This document shows positions 11,935 through 21,590 of a DNA stretch of 64,000 nt, piece by piece. The translations under genes were made by a program, and so were the position numbers. Source of the DNA: Yoonia sp035117555 (GTDB lineage Bacteria > Pseudomonadota > Alphaproteobacteria > Rhodobacterales > Rhodobacteraceae); the NCBI RefSeq assembly GCF_035117555.1, contig NZ_JAYKPK010000013.1, forward strand, positions 7,437-71,436, written 5' to 3'. The first letter of the stretch is position 1. Each line of letters opens with the position of its first letter. Under the pieces are notes generated by a model. The model was not told the DNA's origin, ran no database searches, and worked only from the letters and a program-made list of their open reading frames with translations.

Positions 11935-13002
11935 ATGTTTGCAAGAAGGCAAATGCGGGGGCTGCTGACGATTTCGCTGCTGGCGACCACGCTCGCGGCT
12001 TCGGCCAGTCACGCGCAGCCGACCGCCGACCCGCTGCCAGCGGTGCGGTCCGTGATCGTCGCGCCTGCGGCAGCTACCTTGGAACGGCAGTTCTATGGAC
12101 GGGTCGTCGCGAGGGAGACGGTCGATCTCGCTTTTGAAGTTGGTGGCCGACTGGATCGCCTGTTGCCGGAGGAAGGCCAGAGGGTCACGGCGGGTGCCAC
12201 GCTCGCCGTGCTCGACCTCGACGGGTTCCGGCGCAGCGTCGAAAGGGCCGCCTTGAACCTTGATATGGCAGGGCGTGATGCCGAACGGGCCTTGCTGTTG
12301 TCCGAACGTGCGGTCGGACCGGAAAGCCGTGCTGAGGACGCGATCACGGCCCGCGATCTGGCGGATATCGCGTTGCGCGACGCACAAGCCGCGTTGGCCG
12401 ATGCCACGCTGACCGCGCCATTCGACGCATTGGTCGCCGCCCGTCTGGCACCGCCGCAAAGCATCGTGCCTGCCGGACAGCCGATCTTGCGACTGCACGA
12501 CATGTCAGAATTGCGGGTCGAGATCGACCTGCCGGAACGGCTCTTCGTGGCCTATGGCGGGCTGGACGACTTGCGCTTCACGGCGCGCGGCGCTGACGGC
12601 GACCTGCCGTTGCGGCTTGTCGCGTTCCAGCCGGATACCGCCAGTGTGGGTCAATCCTATCGCGTGACGCTGGCATTTGTCGAAACGCCCGGCCCGGCGG
12701 TCTTGCCGGGCGCATCGGTCACTGTTCTGGCGCAAGTGCCTGCACCGACCGCAGGTGCCGCCGTGCCTGCGACTGCCGTGCTGGCGCAGAATGACCGATC
12801 CACCGCCGTCTTCGTGCTGCAAGGTGAAGGGGATGCCCTGATCGTGCGCGAGGTGCCGGTCACCGTCACGTCACAGACCGGCACCGGCTTTGTCGTCGCA
12901 GGGCTGGAGGCTGGCGCGGAAATCGTCGCGGTCGGGGCGCACCGGCTGACGGCGGGACAAATGGTCCGCCGGTTCACCGACCTGCGCATGACCGAAGATT
13001 GA
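11935..13002 (+). CDS. RND efflux periplasmic adaptor (membrane fusion protein)
   Basis: A 355-residue protein with an N-terminal signal/anchor (LLTISLLATTLAASASHAQ). The biotinyl-lipoyl half-motif (VDLAFEVGGRLDRLLPEEGQ) is followed by a short alpha-hairpin and the second lipoyl half (TLTAPFDALVAARL). The beta-barrel and membrane-proximal domains come last (GAEIVAVGAHRLTAGQMVRR). It links the inner-membrane RND pump to an outer-membrane channel, which is not encoded in this window. AGAGGA precedes the ATG. The RND permease follows 17 nt downstream. It is divergent from the TetR regulator. Confidence 0.95.
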   Translation: MFARRQMRGLLTISLLATTLAASASHAQPTADPLPAVRSVIVAPAAATLERQFYGRVVARETVDLAFEVGGRLDRLLPEEGQRVTAGATLAVLDLDGFRRSVERAALNLDMAGRDAERALLLSERAVGPESRAEDAITARDLADIALRDAQAALADATLTAPFDALVAARLAPPQSIVPAGQPILRLHDMSELRVEIDLPERLFVAYGGLDDLRFTARGADGDLPLRLVAFQPDTASVGQSYRVTLAFVETPGPAVLPGASVTVLAQVPAPTAGAAVPATAVLAQNDRSTAVFVLQGEGDALIVREVPVTVTSQTGTGFVVAGLEAGAEIVAVGAHRLTAGQMVRRFTDLRMTED

Positions 13003-13019
13003 AGCAGGGACATCAAAGA

Positions 13020-16000
13020 ATGAGCATCGCCCGCCAAGCCATCGCACGACCGCTTTACACATGGATCGTCATCGCATTCTGCATCTTCGGCGGGATCGGC
13101 GGGTATCTGTCCGTCGGCAAGCTCGAAGACCCCGGCATCACCCTCAAATCCGCGCTCGTCATCACGCCCTGGCCCGGTGCGACCGCCGCCGAAGTCGCGG
13201 CCGAAGTGTCCGAAGTGCTGGAAAGCGCACTCCAGACTCTGGACGAGATCGACTATATTACTTCGCGCAATACCGCCGGTCTGTCGGTGATCGAGGTTCA
13301 CATCCGCGACACCTTCGACGGCGGCGAACTGCCGCAGGTCTGGGACAAGCTGCGCGCGCGCGTCGCCGATGCTGCGGCTGATCTGCCAAGCGGAACGCTG
13401 CGGTCGCAGATCAACGATAGTTTCGGCGATATCTACGGCATCTACTACGCCGTCACCGCTCCCGGCTTTTCGGACGCCGACCTGCACGGTTTCGCGAGCT
13501 ACATGCGCCGCGAAATGCTGAGCGTGAAGGGCGTCGCCGGTGCCGAACTGCTGGGCCTGCCCGAGGAAGCCGTGTTCGTCGAACCGGATCAGGCGGCACT
13601 GGCGAACATCGGTGTGCCGCCAGGGGCCATTCTGGGGGCGATCGGCAGGCTTAGCGACGTCGAGCCAACGGGTGCGGTGACGCAGGATGGAGCTGAATTG
13701 CGCATCGAAGCGCCAAAGCAGGAGGCGGCGGATTTTGCCCTGCGCGGGTTGACGATCGGTGCCGGTGGCGCGACCTTCAACCTGATCGATATGGCTCAGA
13801 TTTCGCGCCAGCGTGTGGACGAACCGAACCACATGATCCGCCACAACGGCACTGAGGCGTTCACGCTGGGTATCTCTGCCTTGGCGTCAGAAAATATCGT
13901 GACGGTCGGCGCACGGGTCGAAGACCGTCTGGCGCGGGTGCTGAGCGAGCTGCCCTTGGGCGTCGATGTCCATCCGATCTATGCGCAGCACACCATCGTG
14001 GAAGAGGCGAGCACCAGCTTTCTGACAAGCCTTATGCTGTCGGTGGCGGTCGTGATCGGCGTGCTCGCGCTCTTCATGGGGTGGCGAGCGGCGGTCGTTG
14101 TTGGCATCACACTGGCGCTGACGGTCATTGCCACGTTCTTTTTCATGATGCTGTTCGACATCAAGGTCGAACGGATCAGCCTTGGTGCGCTGATCATCGC
14201 GATGGGGATGCTGGTGGACAATGCCATCGTGATGGCCGAAGGCATGCAGATCGAAATGCGCCGTGGGCGCAGTGCCGAGGACGCCGCACAGGAAATCGCG
14301 CGCAAGACGCAGGTGCCGCTTTTGGGGGCGACGGTGATCGGGGCGATGGCCTTCGCGGGGATCGGCTTGTCGCCGGATGCATCGGGCGAATTCCTGTTCT
14401 CGCTTTTCGCCGTCATCACGATCTCGCTGCTGTTGTCATGGCTGCTGGCTGTGACGGTGACGCCTTTGCTCGGCAGTTACTTTTTCAAACGCGGCGGGCT
14501 CGCCGACGGCGAAGATCCCTACGACACGGCGTTCTTTCGCGGCTATGCGGCTTTGGTGCGCGGTGCCTTGCGGATGCGCTGGCTTGTTATTCTGGGTCTT
14601 ATCGGCGGGACAGTCGCGGGCTTCGGCGCAATGAGCCAGGTCACCCAGCAGTTCTTTCCGCCCGCGAATACGCCGCTGTTCTATTTCAACTACTATGCGC
14701 AGCAAGGCAGCGTGATCGGCCAGACCTCGGATGATCTCGCGATCATTGAGGATTGGTTGGCTGACCGTCCCGACGTTGCCGCCTATACCGCTACGATGGG
14801 GCAGGGTGTGTCGCGCTTCGTGCTGACCTACACACCCCCCAAGCCGGACCCGGCTTACGGGCAACTCGTCATCCGCGCGACCAGCTTCGAGGCGATCCCG
14901 GCGCTGCGTGACGATCTGGCCGTTTTCGCGCGCGACGCCCTGCCTTGGGCCGAAACGCGGGTGCAGCAGATCATCTATGGCCCACCTGTCGGCGCGGATG
15001 TGGAGATGCGCCTGTCCGGCCCTGACCCGGATGTCTTGCGCGATCTGGCTGATGAAGCGTTGCAGGTGTTCCAGCAATCCGACTTGCTGCAGGCACAGCG
15101 CATCGACTGGCGCGAACGCGATCTCGCAACCCGGCCAATCTATGCGCAGGACCGTGCGCAATCCTTGGGTATCTCCCGCGCCGACGTGGCCTCAGCACTC
15201 GCGCTTGCCACGAACGGGATACCCGCAGGAACCTTGCGCGAAGGCGAGCGTGAGATCCCCGTCATCGTGCGGACCCCACGCGACGGCCGCGCGGAGGAGG
15301 CTCGCCTGCTCGATCAGCTGGTCTATGCCCAGACCGCCGATGCCTATACGCCGCTCGATCAGGTCATCGACGGCTTCGGGGTGATCGTGCGCGATGCAGC
15401 GATCCTGCGCCGCGACCGCCAGCCCACGATCAGCGTGCAGGCATTCACCGTGCCGGGCGTGCTCGCCGATGCCGCATTCCGCGACGTGCGCGCGGCGGTC
15501 GAGGCGATTGACCTGCCGCCGGGTTATCGTTTCGCATGGGGCGGCGAGTTTGAAAGTGCGTCCAATGCGCAGGCGAGCCTTGGTCGTCAGATGCCGCTGG
15601 CATTCGGGACGATGTTGCTGATCACTGTGCTGCTGTTCGGCAAGCTGCGTCAGACGGCGGTGATCTGGACGCTTGTTCCGATGGCCGTTAACGGTGCGGC
15701 CATCGGGCTGCTGCTGACCGGGTTGCCGTTCAGCTTTACCGCCCTGTTGGGGCTGCTGAGCCTGTCGGGTATGCTCATCAAGAACGCCATCGTGCTGGTC
15801 GAGGAAATCGACGCCCAAAAGCAAGAGGCGGGGCTGCCGCAATCTGAGGCCATCGTGACCGCCAGCGTCAGCCGCCTGCGCCCGGTCGTGTTGGCCGCGG
15901 GCACCACGATCCTCGGCATGGCCCCGCTGCTGTTCGACGTCTTCTTCGCCTCGATGGCGGTGACGATCATGGCCGGGCTCGGCTTTGCCTCGGTGCTGAC

Positions 16001-16124
16001 GCTGATCGGTGTGCCAGTGCTTTATCACACCTACCTGCGACGCGAGCGCAAAGCCGAACGCTCGGCCGGAACGCGTCAAACACCTGATTTACACACCATG
16101 CCCCCCAAACTTGCAGCGGAGTAA
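13020..16124 (+). CDS. RND-family efflux permease (AcrB/MdtC-like)
   Basis: A 1034-residue permease from ATG 13020. It has 12 membrane segments in the RND 1+5+1+5 pattern with two large periplasmic loops. Membrane-segment motifs include GALIIAMGMLVDNAIVM (TM4, with the acidic residue used in proton relay) and LSGMLIKNAIVLVEEID (TM10). HAE1/HAE2-type length fits drug or lipophile export. It is encoded directly after its adaptor under TetR control. The substrate cannot be deduced. Confidence 0.96.
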   Translation: MSIARQAIARPLYTWIVIAFCIFGGIGGYLSVGKLEDPGITLKSALVITPWPGATAAEVAAEVSEVLESALQTLDEIDYITSRNTAGLSVIEVHIRDTFDGGELPQVWDKLRARVADAAADLPSGTLRSQINDSFGDIYGIYYAVTAPGFSDADLHGFASYMRREMLSVKGVAGAELLGLPEEAVFVEPDQAALANIGVPPGAILGAIGRLSDVEPTGAVTQDGAELRIEAPKQEAADFALRGLTIGAGGATFNLIDMAQISRQRVDEPNHMIRHNGTEAFTLGISALASENIVTVGARVEDRLARVLSELPLGVDVHPIYAQHTIVEEASTSFLTSLMLSVAVVIGVLALFMGWRAAVVVGITLALTVIATFFFMMLFDIKVERISLGALIIAMGMLVDNAIVMAEGMQIEMRRGRSAEDAAQEIARKTQVPLLGATVIGAMAFAGIGLSPDASGEFLFSLFAVITISLLLSWLLAVTVTPLLGSYFFKRGGLADGEDPYDTAFFRGYAALVRGALRMRWLVILGLIGGTVAGFGAMSQVTQQFFPPANTPLFYFNYYAQQGSVIGQTSDDLAIIEDWLADRPDVAAYTATMGQGVSRFVLTYTPPKPDPAYGQLVIRATSFEAIPALRDDLAVFARDALPWAETRVQQIIYGPPVGADVEMRLSGPDPDVLRDLADEALQVFQQSDLLQAQRIDWRERDLATRPIYAQDRAQSLGISRADVASALALATNGIPAGTLREGEREIPVIVRTPRDGRAEEARLLDQLVYAQTADAYTPLDQVIDGFGVIVRDAAILRRDRQPTISVQAFTVPGVLADAAFRDVRAAVEAIDLPPGYRFAWGGEFESASNAQASLGRQMPLAFGTMLLITVLLFGKLRQTAVIWTLVPMAVNGAAIGLLLTGLPFSFTALLGLLSLSGMLIKNAIVLVEEIDAQKQEAGLPQSEAIVTASVSRLRPVVLAAGTTILGMAPLLFDVFFASMAVTIMAGLGFASVLTLIGVPVLYHTYLRRERKAERSAGTRQTPDLHTMPPKLAAE

Positions 16125-16129
16125 CCACC

Positions 16130-16786
16130 ATGTCTGACGGCTTTACACAGATGATCGCAACTTCACGCAAGTTTCTTGGCGACCTCACCCGGAACAACGA
16201 CCGTGACTGGTTCGAAGACCACAAAAAAACATTCAAGACCGAGATCGAAGCACCACTCAAGCTACTGACTGACCTCTTTGCCGATGACATTTCACAGGCA
16301 ACGGGCAGAAACCACACAGGCAAGGTCGGACGCATTTACCGTGACGTGCGGTTCTCGAAGGACAAGAGCCCCTACAACACGCATGTCCACGCCTACTGGA
16401 TGCCGACGAACGGAAATGGTCCGGGCTGGCTTTTGCAGATCGATGCGGAAGGCGCGAAGCTGATGACAGGGATGCATGCGCTCGATGCCGACGGATTGGT
16501 CCGATATCGCAACGCCGTCGACTGCGATGGAGACGCGTTGCGGATCGCCATCACAGATGCCGAGAGCAGGGGTGCAGCAATGATCGATTTCGGCGATACG
16601 AGCCTTAAACGGGTGCCAAAAGCATTTGATCAGGACCATCCGCACAGCGACCTGATCCGGCGCAAGCAGATCGTTCTTGGCATCAGGTTTGACAATGATT
16701 TGCAAACCGACGTGATCCCCGCGTTGAAAGCGAGCGTCGCGATCCTGCGACCGTTCTGGAACTGGTGCAACGGGGCTCTTGATTGA
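16130..16786 (+). CDS. DUF2461 (TIGR02453) family protein
   Basis: A 218-residue soluble protein with the family hallmarks: FLGDLTRNNDRDWFEDHKK at the N-terminus, RIYRDVRFSKDKSPYNTHVH at about residues 66-86, and GFGLQ/GWLLQI-type beta segments. The family is widespread and its biochemical function is unknown. It starts 5 nt after the RND gene and is probably part of the efflux transcript. Confidence 0.9.
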   Translation: MSDGFTQMIATSRKFLGDLTRNNDRDWFEDHKKTFKTEIEAPLKLLTDLFADDISQATGRNHTGKVGRIYRDVRFSKDKSPYNTHVHAYWMPTNGNGPGWLLQIDAEGAKLMTGMHALDADGLVRYRNAVDCDGDALRIAITDAESRGAAMIDFGDTSLKRVPKAFDQDHPHSDLIRRKQIVLGIRFDNDLQTDVIPALKASVAILRPFWNWCNGALD

Positions 16787-17472
16787 AGTATGCTTACCGT
16801 CAACATCGGTTGGCTATCCTCAGTGAAATCGCGCGTTTGATTGGTGCTTACTTTACAAAAGAATGCGCTCGTGCCGGTGGGGATGGCTTAAAGAAGCGTA
16901 TCATGTTGCTCTGACAAGAACTTTCGGACGGCATGATCTTTTGTCAGCGATATCGCGACAGCGAGAAAGGATGCTGAGCCCGCAGAATTTCCGGCCAGAC
17001 GTTCGACCCGGCTTCGTGCTACCCACCAAGGGGCATGTTTCTGGACACGCGCTTTTTGCGTTTTTGCCGTACCTGATTGGATTGCCCGACACTTTCCCGA
17101 CACGAGAATGCTGCATGATGCACGAATGGCCGATCTCGTGAAGTTGCGCTGCAGCGCCGTTCACTTTGCAGCGCGGCAGCAAAGGGCCGTCAACGACCAA
17201 TCCAATGCAAACTGAAGCAAGTCTCGCCAGCCAAAGCATCCACCCTGAGCCAGGGCGAAATGGATCCATCAGAACGCGTTGATTCAACGTCAAAAAATAT
17301 TTGACAAAGCTGCCCCCCTTGACCCATACGTTGATCATCGAAGTTTTGCGCGCCAGAGACACCCGCTCGCGGCAGGCTTTGTTAAATCCGGATTGCATAT
17401 AATGTTTCAGCCGTTGGCAACTGCCAGCGCCCCGATACGATTGCCTACCCTGCCCCACATGAAAGCTTCCAC
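16787..17472. other. intergenic region at the efflux/prophage boundary
   Basis: About 690 nt without a convincing gene. Short frames occur on both strands but none has a ribosome-binding site plus family resemblance. Phage-type genes start immediately to the right, so an island or prophage border may lie here. I could not find a tRNA or an obvious attachment repeat. Confidence 0.55.
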
Positions 17473-18735
17473 ATGGACCTCGTCTTCGCGCCGAGCCAGA
17501 TTGAATCCTGGCCGATTGACCGGCTGCGCCCCTATGCGCGCAATGCCAAGATCCATGGCACCGATCAGGTCGCAAAGATCGCGGCCAGCATGGCAAAGTT
17601 CGGCTGGACCGTGCCCTGCATGGTCGCAGACGATGGAGAACTGATTGCAGGCCATGGTCGTGTTCTGGCAGCCACCATGCTGGGTCTTAAGGATGTGCCC
17701 GTGATCCGTTTGGGTCATCTGGATGAAGCCGAGCGCCGCGCTTACCGCATCGCCGACAACAAGCTGACCGAGTTGGGCGAATGGGATGAGGCTATGCTGC
17801 GCGACGAGATCGCGGGATTACTGGCAGACGATTTTGACCTGTCGCTGCTAGGCATCAGCGATGATGATCTGGACGCATTGCTGCGTGACCCCGACGCGCT
17901 GGGCAGCGACGGACCGGTCGAGGGTGAAGACGATGTACCGGACGTGCCGGTTACGCCCGTCTCGGTCCAAGGTGACCTTTGGCAGCTCGGCTCCCATCGC
18001 CTGATCTGCGGCGACAGCACATCGGCCGACGTGGTCGGGCGGTTGCTGGGCGACGTGAAACCACAGCTGATGGTGACCGACCCGCCTTATGGTGTGGAGT
18101 ATGACCCGTCATGGCGCAACCAAGCCGGTGCGGCCAAGACCAAGCGCACTGGCAAGGTGCTGAACGACGACCGAGCTGACTGGCGCGAAGCCTGGGACCT
18201 GTTTCCTGGCGATGTGGCCTATGTCTGGCACGGCGCATTGCATTCCTCGACCGTGGCCGAGAGCCTTATAGCAGCGGGCTTCAACGTCCGTTCGCAGATC
18301 ATCTGGGCCAAGGACCGGCTGGTGCTAAGCCGCGGTGATTACCACTGGCAGCACGAGCCGTGCTGGTATGCGGTGCGCAAAACCGGCAAAGGCCACTGGG
18401 CTGGTGATCGCAAGCAGACCACGCTGTGGCAGATCGCCAACAAGGATCAGGATGCCACTACTGTACATGGTACGCAAAAGCCCGTCGAATGCATGCGTCG
18501 CCCGATCCTGAACAATTCCAGCCCAGGACAAGCTGTGTTCGAGCCTTTCATGGGGTCCGGCACTACGCTGATCGCCGCGGAAACCACCGGTCGCGCCTGC
18601 TACGGCGTCGAGTTGAACCCCGCCTATGTCGATGTGGCGATCGAGAGATGGCAGCAATTTACAGGCGCGAGCGCCATCTTGGCTGAGACGGGCGAGGCCT
18701 TCGAAGAACTGAAATTGCAGAGGTTATCAGGATGA
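17473..18735 (+). CDS. ParB-domain DNA modification methyltransferase (phage type)
   Basis: A 420-residue protein. Residues about 10-95 form a ParB/Sulfiredoxin-like domain (IDRLRPYARNAKIHG, ELIAGHGRVLAA). Residues about 155-405 form a beta-class N6-adenine/N4-cytosine methyltransferase with catalytic DPPY (VTDPPYGVEYD) and AdoMet motif FMGSGTT. This fusion is a common prophage gene just upstream of terminase and may protect phage DNA from host restriction. It has no partner endonuclease. It is the leftmost clear gene of the prophage late block. Confidence 0.94.
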   Translation: MDLVFAPSQIESWPIDRLRPYARNAKIHGTDQVAKIAASMAKFGWTVPCMVADDGELIAGHGRVLAATMLGLKDVPVIRLGHLDEAERRAYRIADNKLTELGEWDEAMLRDEIAGLLADDFDLSLLGISDDDLDALLRDPDALGSDGPVEGEDDVPDVPVTPVSVQGDLWQLGSHRLICGDSTSADVVGRLLGDVKPQLMVTDPPYGVEYDPSWRNQAGAAKTKRTGKVLNDDRADWREAWDLFPGDVAYVWHGALHSSTVAESLIAAGFNVRSQIIWAKDRLVLSRGDYHWQHEPCWYAVRKTGKGHWAGDRKQTTLWQIANKDQDATTVHGTQKPVECMRRPILNNSSPGQAVFEPFMGSGTTLIAAETTGRACYGVELNPAYVDVAIERWQQFTGASAILAETGEAFEELKLQRLSG

Positions 18736-18902
18736 CAATCCAAAGCTGAGTTGACAGGTTGTGCTCTCAAATGCTGAATTCCGCCCTCAGTCGCGCTGCA
18801 GGTTGGCGTGACACGTACGAAAAACTGCACGAAGGCTACTTGGCGGGGCGGACATTGATCCCGAGCTATAAAGTCGAAAGCAATTTTTGAGATAACTGCC
18901 TG

Positions 18903-19406
18903 ATGAACACAGTCCCCACCCTCATAACAACACGCCTGACATTGCGACCCATGAGGGCGGATGATTGGACCGCATATTACCAGCTTATGGCGTCAGATCG
19001 CGCAGCCTACATGGGTGGACCGTTTTCGAAATCTGTTGCCTGGGGCATGTTTTGCGCAGATCACGCGCAATGGAGCCTTTTCGGGTGCGGTGCTCTCATG
19101 ATTGAACACTCAGACAGTGGCGCTTGCCTGGGGCAGGTCGGTATTAATTCCGGGCCGCTGTTTCCGGAGTGGGAGCTCGGTTGGTTCTTATATCCTGATG
19201 CAGAAGGGAAAGGCTTTGCATATGAAGCTGCAGCCGCCCTTCGTGCCTGGGGAAAGGATGTCCGAAAACTTGAAACGCTGGTGAGCTACATTGATCCTGA
19301 TAACGAAAGATCAGCCAAATTGGCGGATCGACTTGGTGCATTTCTTGATGAAGGTGCTCGGCGACCCGATCCAACGGATTTGGTTTATCGGCACTTCACC
19401 ATCTGA
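18903..19406 (+). CDS. GNAT-family N-acetyltransferase (RimJ/RimL-like)
   Basis: A 167-residue protein starting TLITTRLTLRPMRADDW, as RimJ/RimL-type acetyltransferases do. The acetyl-CoA loop region is at about residues 100-125 (YPDAEGKGFAYEAAAALRAWG) and the C-terminus is NERSAKLADRLGA. It probably acetylates a small amine or protein N-terminus. It sits between the phage methyltransferase and a minus-strand phage cluster and looks like a host-type cargo gene. Confidence 0.9.
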   Translation: MNTVPTLITTRLTLRPMRADDWTAYYQLMASDRAAYMGGPFSKSVAWGMFCADHAQWSLFGCGALMIEHSDSGACLGQVGINSGPLFPEWELGWFLYPDAEGKGFAYEAAAALRAWGKDVRKLETLVSYIDPDNERSAKLADRLGAFLDEGARRPDPTDLVYRHFTI

Positions 19407-19430
19407 AATGACGCCAAAAAGCACAAAGCG

Positions 19431-19985
19431 TCAACCGACCCTATAAACAGGTCCTCTGCCATCTTCCTTCACAGAGGTGATCGTCAGCCCCAGTTTCTTT
19501 TTCAGCGCCCCAGATATCATGCCTCGCGCTGAATGCGCTTGCCATGCTGTCGCCTCGACGATTTCAGCAATGGTTGCGCCCTCAGGCCGTTGCAGGAGGG
19601 CAATGACCAGCGCCTGCTTGGTGCCTGTGCGCAGGGCGACGGGTTTCGGGGCTGTGGCTGCGGTGGGTCTATGCGCGGTTTGAGGTTTTAGAATTCCTGC
19701 AAGAGCGTCTGTGCCTAACGCGGCTGGCACGAGCCCAACCGCGAGCAGCCCTGCCTCCGTTGCAATGAGCGTCGTGCCGTGCCCATCACCGGTTTCGCGC
19801 CAGAGTGGCTCGCTGCGGCGCAGGTTTGCGTCGACCTCTTGCAGCCAGCCGTTGGTGGTCATGCGAGTGACGACCATCTTGGCGGCCGCACCATGCAGCC
19901 CTTTGGGCAATGGCAAGGCGATGTGATCCGCGCGCCGGGCAGCGGCGGAAAGGATCAAGCGTTGGGTCTCGGTCAGTGGGGGCAT
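19431..19985 (-). CDS. DUF3489 domain protein
   Basis: A 184-residue protein. The N-terminal half (LTETQRLILSAAARR) looks like a winged-helix start. The C-terminal half carries the DUF3489 region (GTKQALVIALLQRPEGATI, ATAWQAHSARGMISGALKKK), also a small DNA-binding-like fold. The family is common in alphaproteobacterial prophages and islands, and its function is unknown. It is the last gene of a four-gene minus-strand cluster that is divergent from terminase. Confidence 0.88.
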   Translation of the reverse strand: MPPLTETQRLILSAAARRADHIALPLPKGLHGAAAKMVVTRMTTNGWLQEVDANLRRSEPLWRETGDGHGTTLIATEAGLLAVGLVPAALGTDALAGILKPQTAHRPTAATAPKPVALRTGTKQALVIALLQRPEGATIAEIVEATAWQAHSARGMISGALKKKLGLTITSVKEDGRGPVYRVG

Positions 19986-20029
19986 AGTGGCTTCCTACTC
20001 TGTAAAGTCATTTATGATCAGGGGCGCGG

Positions 20030-20431
20030 TCAGTCATGCTCGCCCATGGTTGCGGCGACGGCAAAGTGCTGCACCCAACCGTTGAGGTAAGACAGCCCGG
20101 CGGGAATACCGTGATCGCGCTCTGTCTGGCGGTTGATCCGCCAGTCCTGCCAGCGGCGGATGGCGGCGATGATCGCGGCCTCAGTGTCAATGTTGCAGCC
20201 AGTCATGTTGTTGACCACGTCATCGGCAAAGTGGCGGCCCATGTGGCTGTCGAGAAAATCGCGGATGCCGGTCATTTCATCTTCGCTGTCGGCGCCAATC
20301 GCAGTGGCAATCAGGGTCGAGGCCAGCACCCAGACCTCCACGCTGCGGCGGTCGCGCTGGGGGCAAACAGTGAGGGTGCGGTAAAAGCCGTGGTCGAGGT
20401 TCCGGCTGGGCAGAATAGGGGGCAATGTCAT
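20030..20431 (-). CDS. hypothetical phage protein
   Basis: A 133-residue soluble protein without recognised motifs. It has an acidic middle (GADSEDEMTGIRDFL) and a conserved-looking RRWQDWRINRQTERDHGIP stretch. It shares the minus-strand cluster with DUF3489 and DUF6900 genes, which tend to travel together in Rhodobacterales phages. Confidence 0.7.
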   Translation of the reverse strand: MTLPPILPSRNLDHGFYRTLTVCPQRDRRSVEVWVLASTLIATAIGADSEDEMTGIRDFLDSHMGRHFADDVVNNMTGCNIDTEAAIIAAIRRWQDWRINRQTERDHGIPAGLSYLNGWVQHFAVAATMGEHD

Positions 20432-20454
20432 CGGGTGGTCCTTTTTGGTGGCGC

Positions 20455-20667
20455 TCAGATGAGCCCGTGTTGTTTGAGAACGGGCACGACATCGGCCAGT
20501 TCAACGGTGAGGCAGTCGATCCCGATCCGGCCCGCCATCTCGAAGACCTCTGCGTTCAGGCTCGCATCGTTGAAATGGCCCTGCAGCGTGGCTGGGGTCA
20601 GGACCTGCATGAAGCGGCTGCGGTCGATGAAAATGCGGGTTGTGTCGGCGGTGGTGGCGATGGCCAT
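20455..20667 (-). CDS. small hypothetical phage protein
   Basis: A 70-residue acidic protein with no membrane segment or known motif. It is placed 23 nt before its downstream neighbour and 12 nt after the DUF6900 gene in the same orientation. Tight packing supports a real gene. Confidence 0.6.
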   Translation of the reverse strand: MAIATTADTTRIFIDRSRFMQVLTPATLQGHFNDASLNAEVFEMAGRIGIDCLTVELADVVPVLKQHGLI

Positions 20668-20679
20668 GTGCGTATCCTT

Positions 20680-20919
20680 TCAGGATTGGGATTTGGTGGT
20701 TGCAGCAGCGCGGCGTCCGGCCTCGAAGGCCTCCGCAAGTGCTGCGCGGATCGCCCAGACCGCCACGTCGTGGAAATCCAGACGGTCGCTGTTGCGCGTC
20801 TCTAGCGTCTCGATGGTGTGGAAATGTTTGGCTGCGATCTCCAGCAGCAGGGCTTCGCTGGGGGCTTTGGCTGGGGCGCCTTTGGCGATCATGGCGTTGT
20901 CTCCGGGATTGAGTTGCAT
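20680..20919 (-). CDS. DUF6900-like protein
   Basis: A 79-residue protein. The segment LLLEIAAKHFHTIETLETR followed by DFHDVAVWAIRAALAEAFEAG fits the DUF6900 family found in alphaproteobacterial mobile elements. Function is unknown. It is the first gene of the minus-strand cluster, with about 100 nt separating it from the divergent terminase small subunit gene. Confidence 0.75.
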   Translation of the reverse strand: MQLNPGDNAMIAKGAPAKAPSEALLLEIAAKHFHTIETLETRNSDRLDFHDVAVWAIRAALAEAFEAGRRAAATTKSQS

Positions 20920-21020
20920 CGTTTTCCTGCACCCAGAATCGCTCTACGCGGGAGTGTAATCAACTGAATTAGGTTGTTTTTCTTGTTTATTTACAATGCG
21001 TTGAGGACAAACCAAGCGCC

Positions 21021-21590
21021 ATGGAAGGTATATCTGAGCGCGCGTATGCAGAACGATCCGGCTTGTCACGCGGCGCGGTGCAAAAAGCGCGCAAAGCCGG
21101 GCGGCTGGTGGTACATGCCGACGGATCGATCAACGCGGCAGCTTCTGACGCACGTCGTGTCGCCACAACCGATCCCGACCAGCAGCTTCGCGCGCGCGGC
21201 GGCTTCGGGGCTGCCAGCGATGGTGCCAGCGTGACCAGTAGCGGCGTATCCGGCGCGGGTGACAGCACATCCTATCTCAAAGCCCGCACCGCGCTGACCG
21301 TCTATCAGGCCCAGGAAAAGCAGCTTGGCATCCAGAAGAAGAAAGGCACGCTGGTCGACCGTGCACGGGCGGAAACGCTGGTGTTTCGACTGGCGCGGCA
21401 GGAACGCGACACATGGGTCACCTGGCCGCCCCGTGTGGCGGCCCTGATGGCGGCCGAAATCGCCGCAGAGCTGGAAAAACAATCCGGCACACCGGTGATC
21501 ATCGAGGCCGCGATCCTGCAAAGGGTGCTGGAAACCCATGTCAGAGCGCAACTCGACGCCCTCGCCGATCTCAGGGTCTCGCTTGGATGA
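21021..21590 (+). CDS. phage terminase small-subunit-like protein
   Basis: A 189-residue protein. The N-terminus is a winged-helix/HTH of Nu1 type (SERAYAERSGLSRGAVQKARK). The C-terminal helical half (RAETLVFRLARQERDTWVTW) is typical of proteins encoded directly ahead of GpA-type large terminases. It should recognise packaging sites on phage DNA. Its end overlaps the large-subunit reading frame. Confidence 0.82.
   Translation: MEGISERAYAERSGLSRGAVQKARKAGRLVVHADGSINAAASDARRVATTDPDQQLRARGGFGAASDGASVTSSGVSGAGDSTSYLKARTALTVYQAQEKQLGIQKKKGTLVDRARAETLVFRLARQERDTWVTWPPRVAALMAAEIAAELEKQSGTPVIIEAAILQRVLETHVRAQLDALADLRVSLG

Noticed and set aside
11866..12498. N-terminal extension of the TetR gene
   Set aside because: It is antisense to the efflux adaptor and would overrun the operator. 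The HTH start at 11865 is complete without it.
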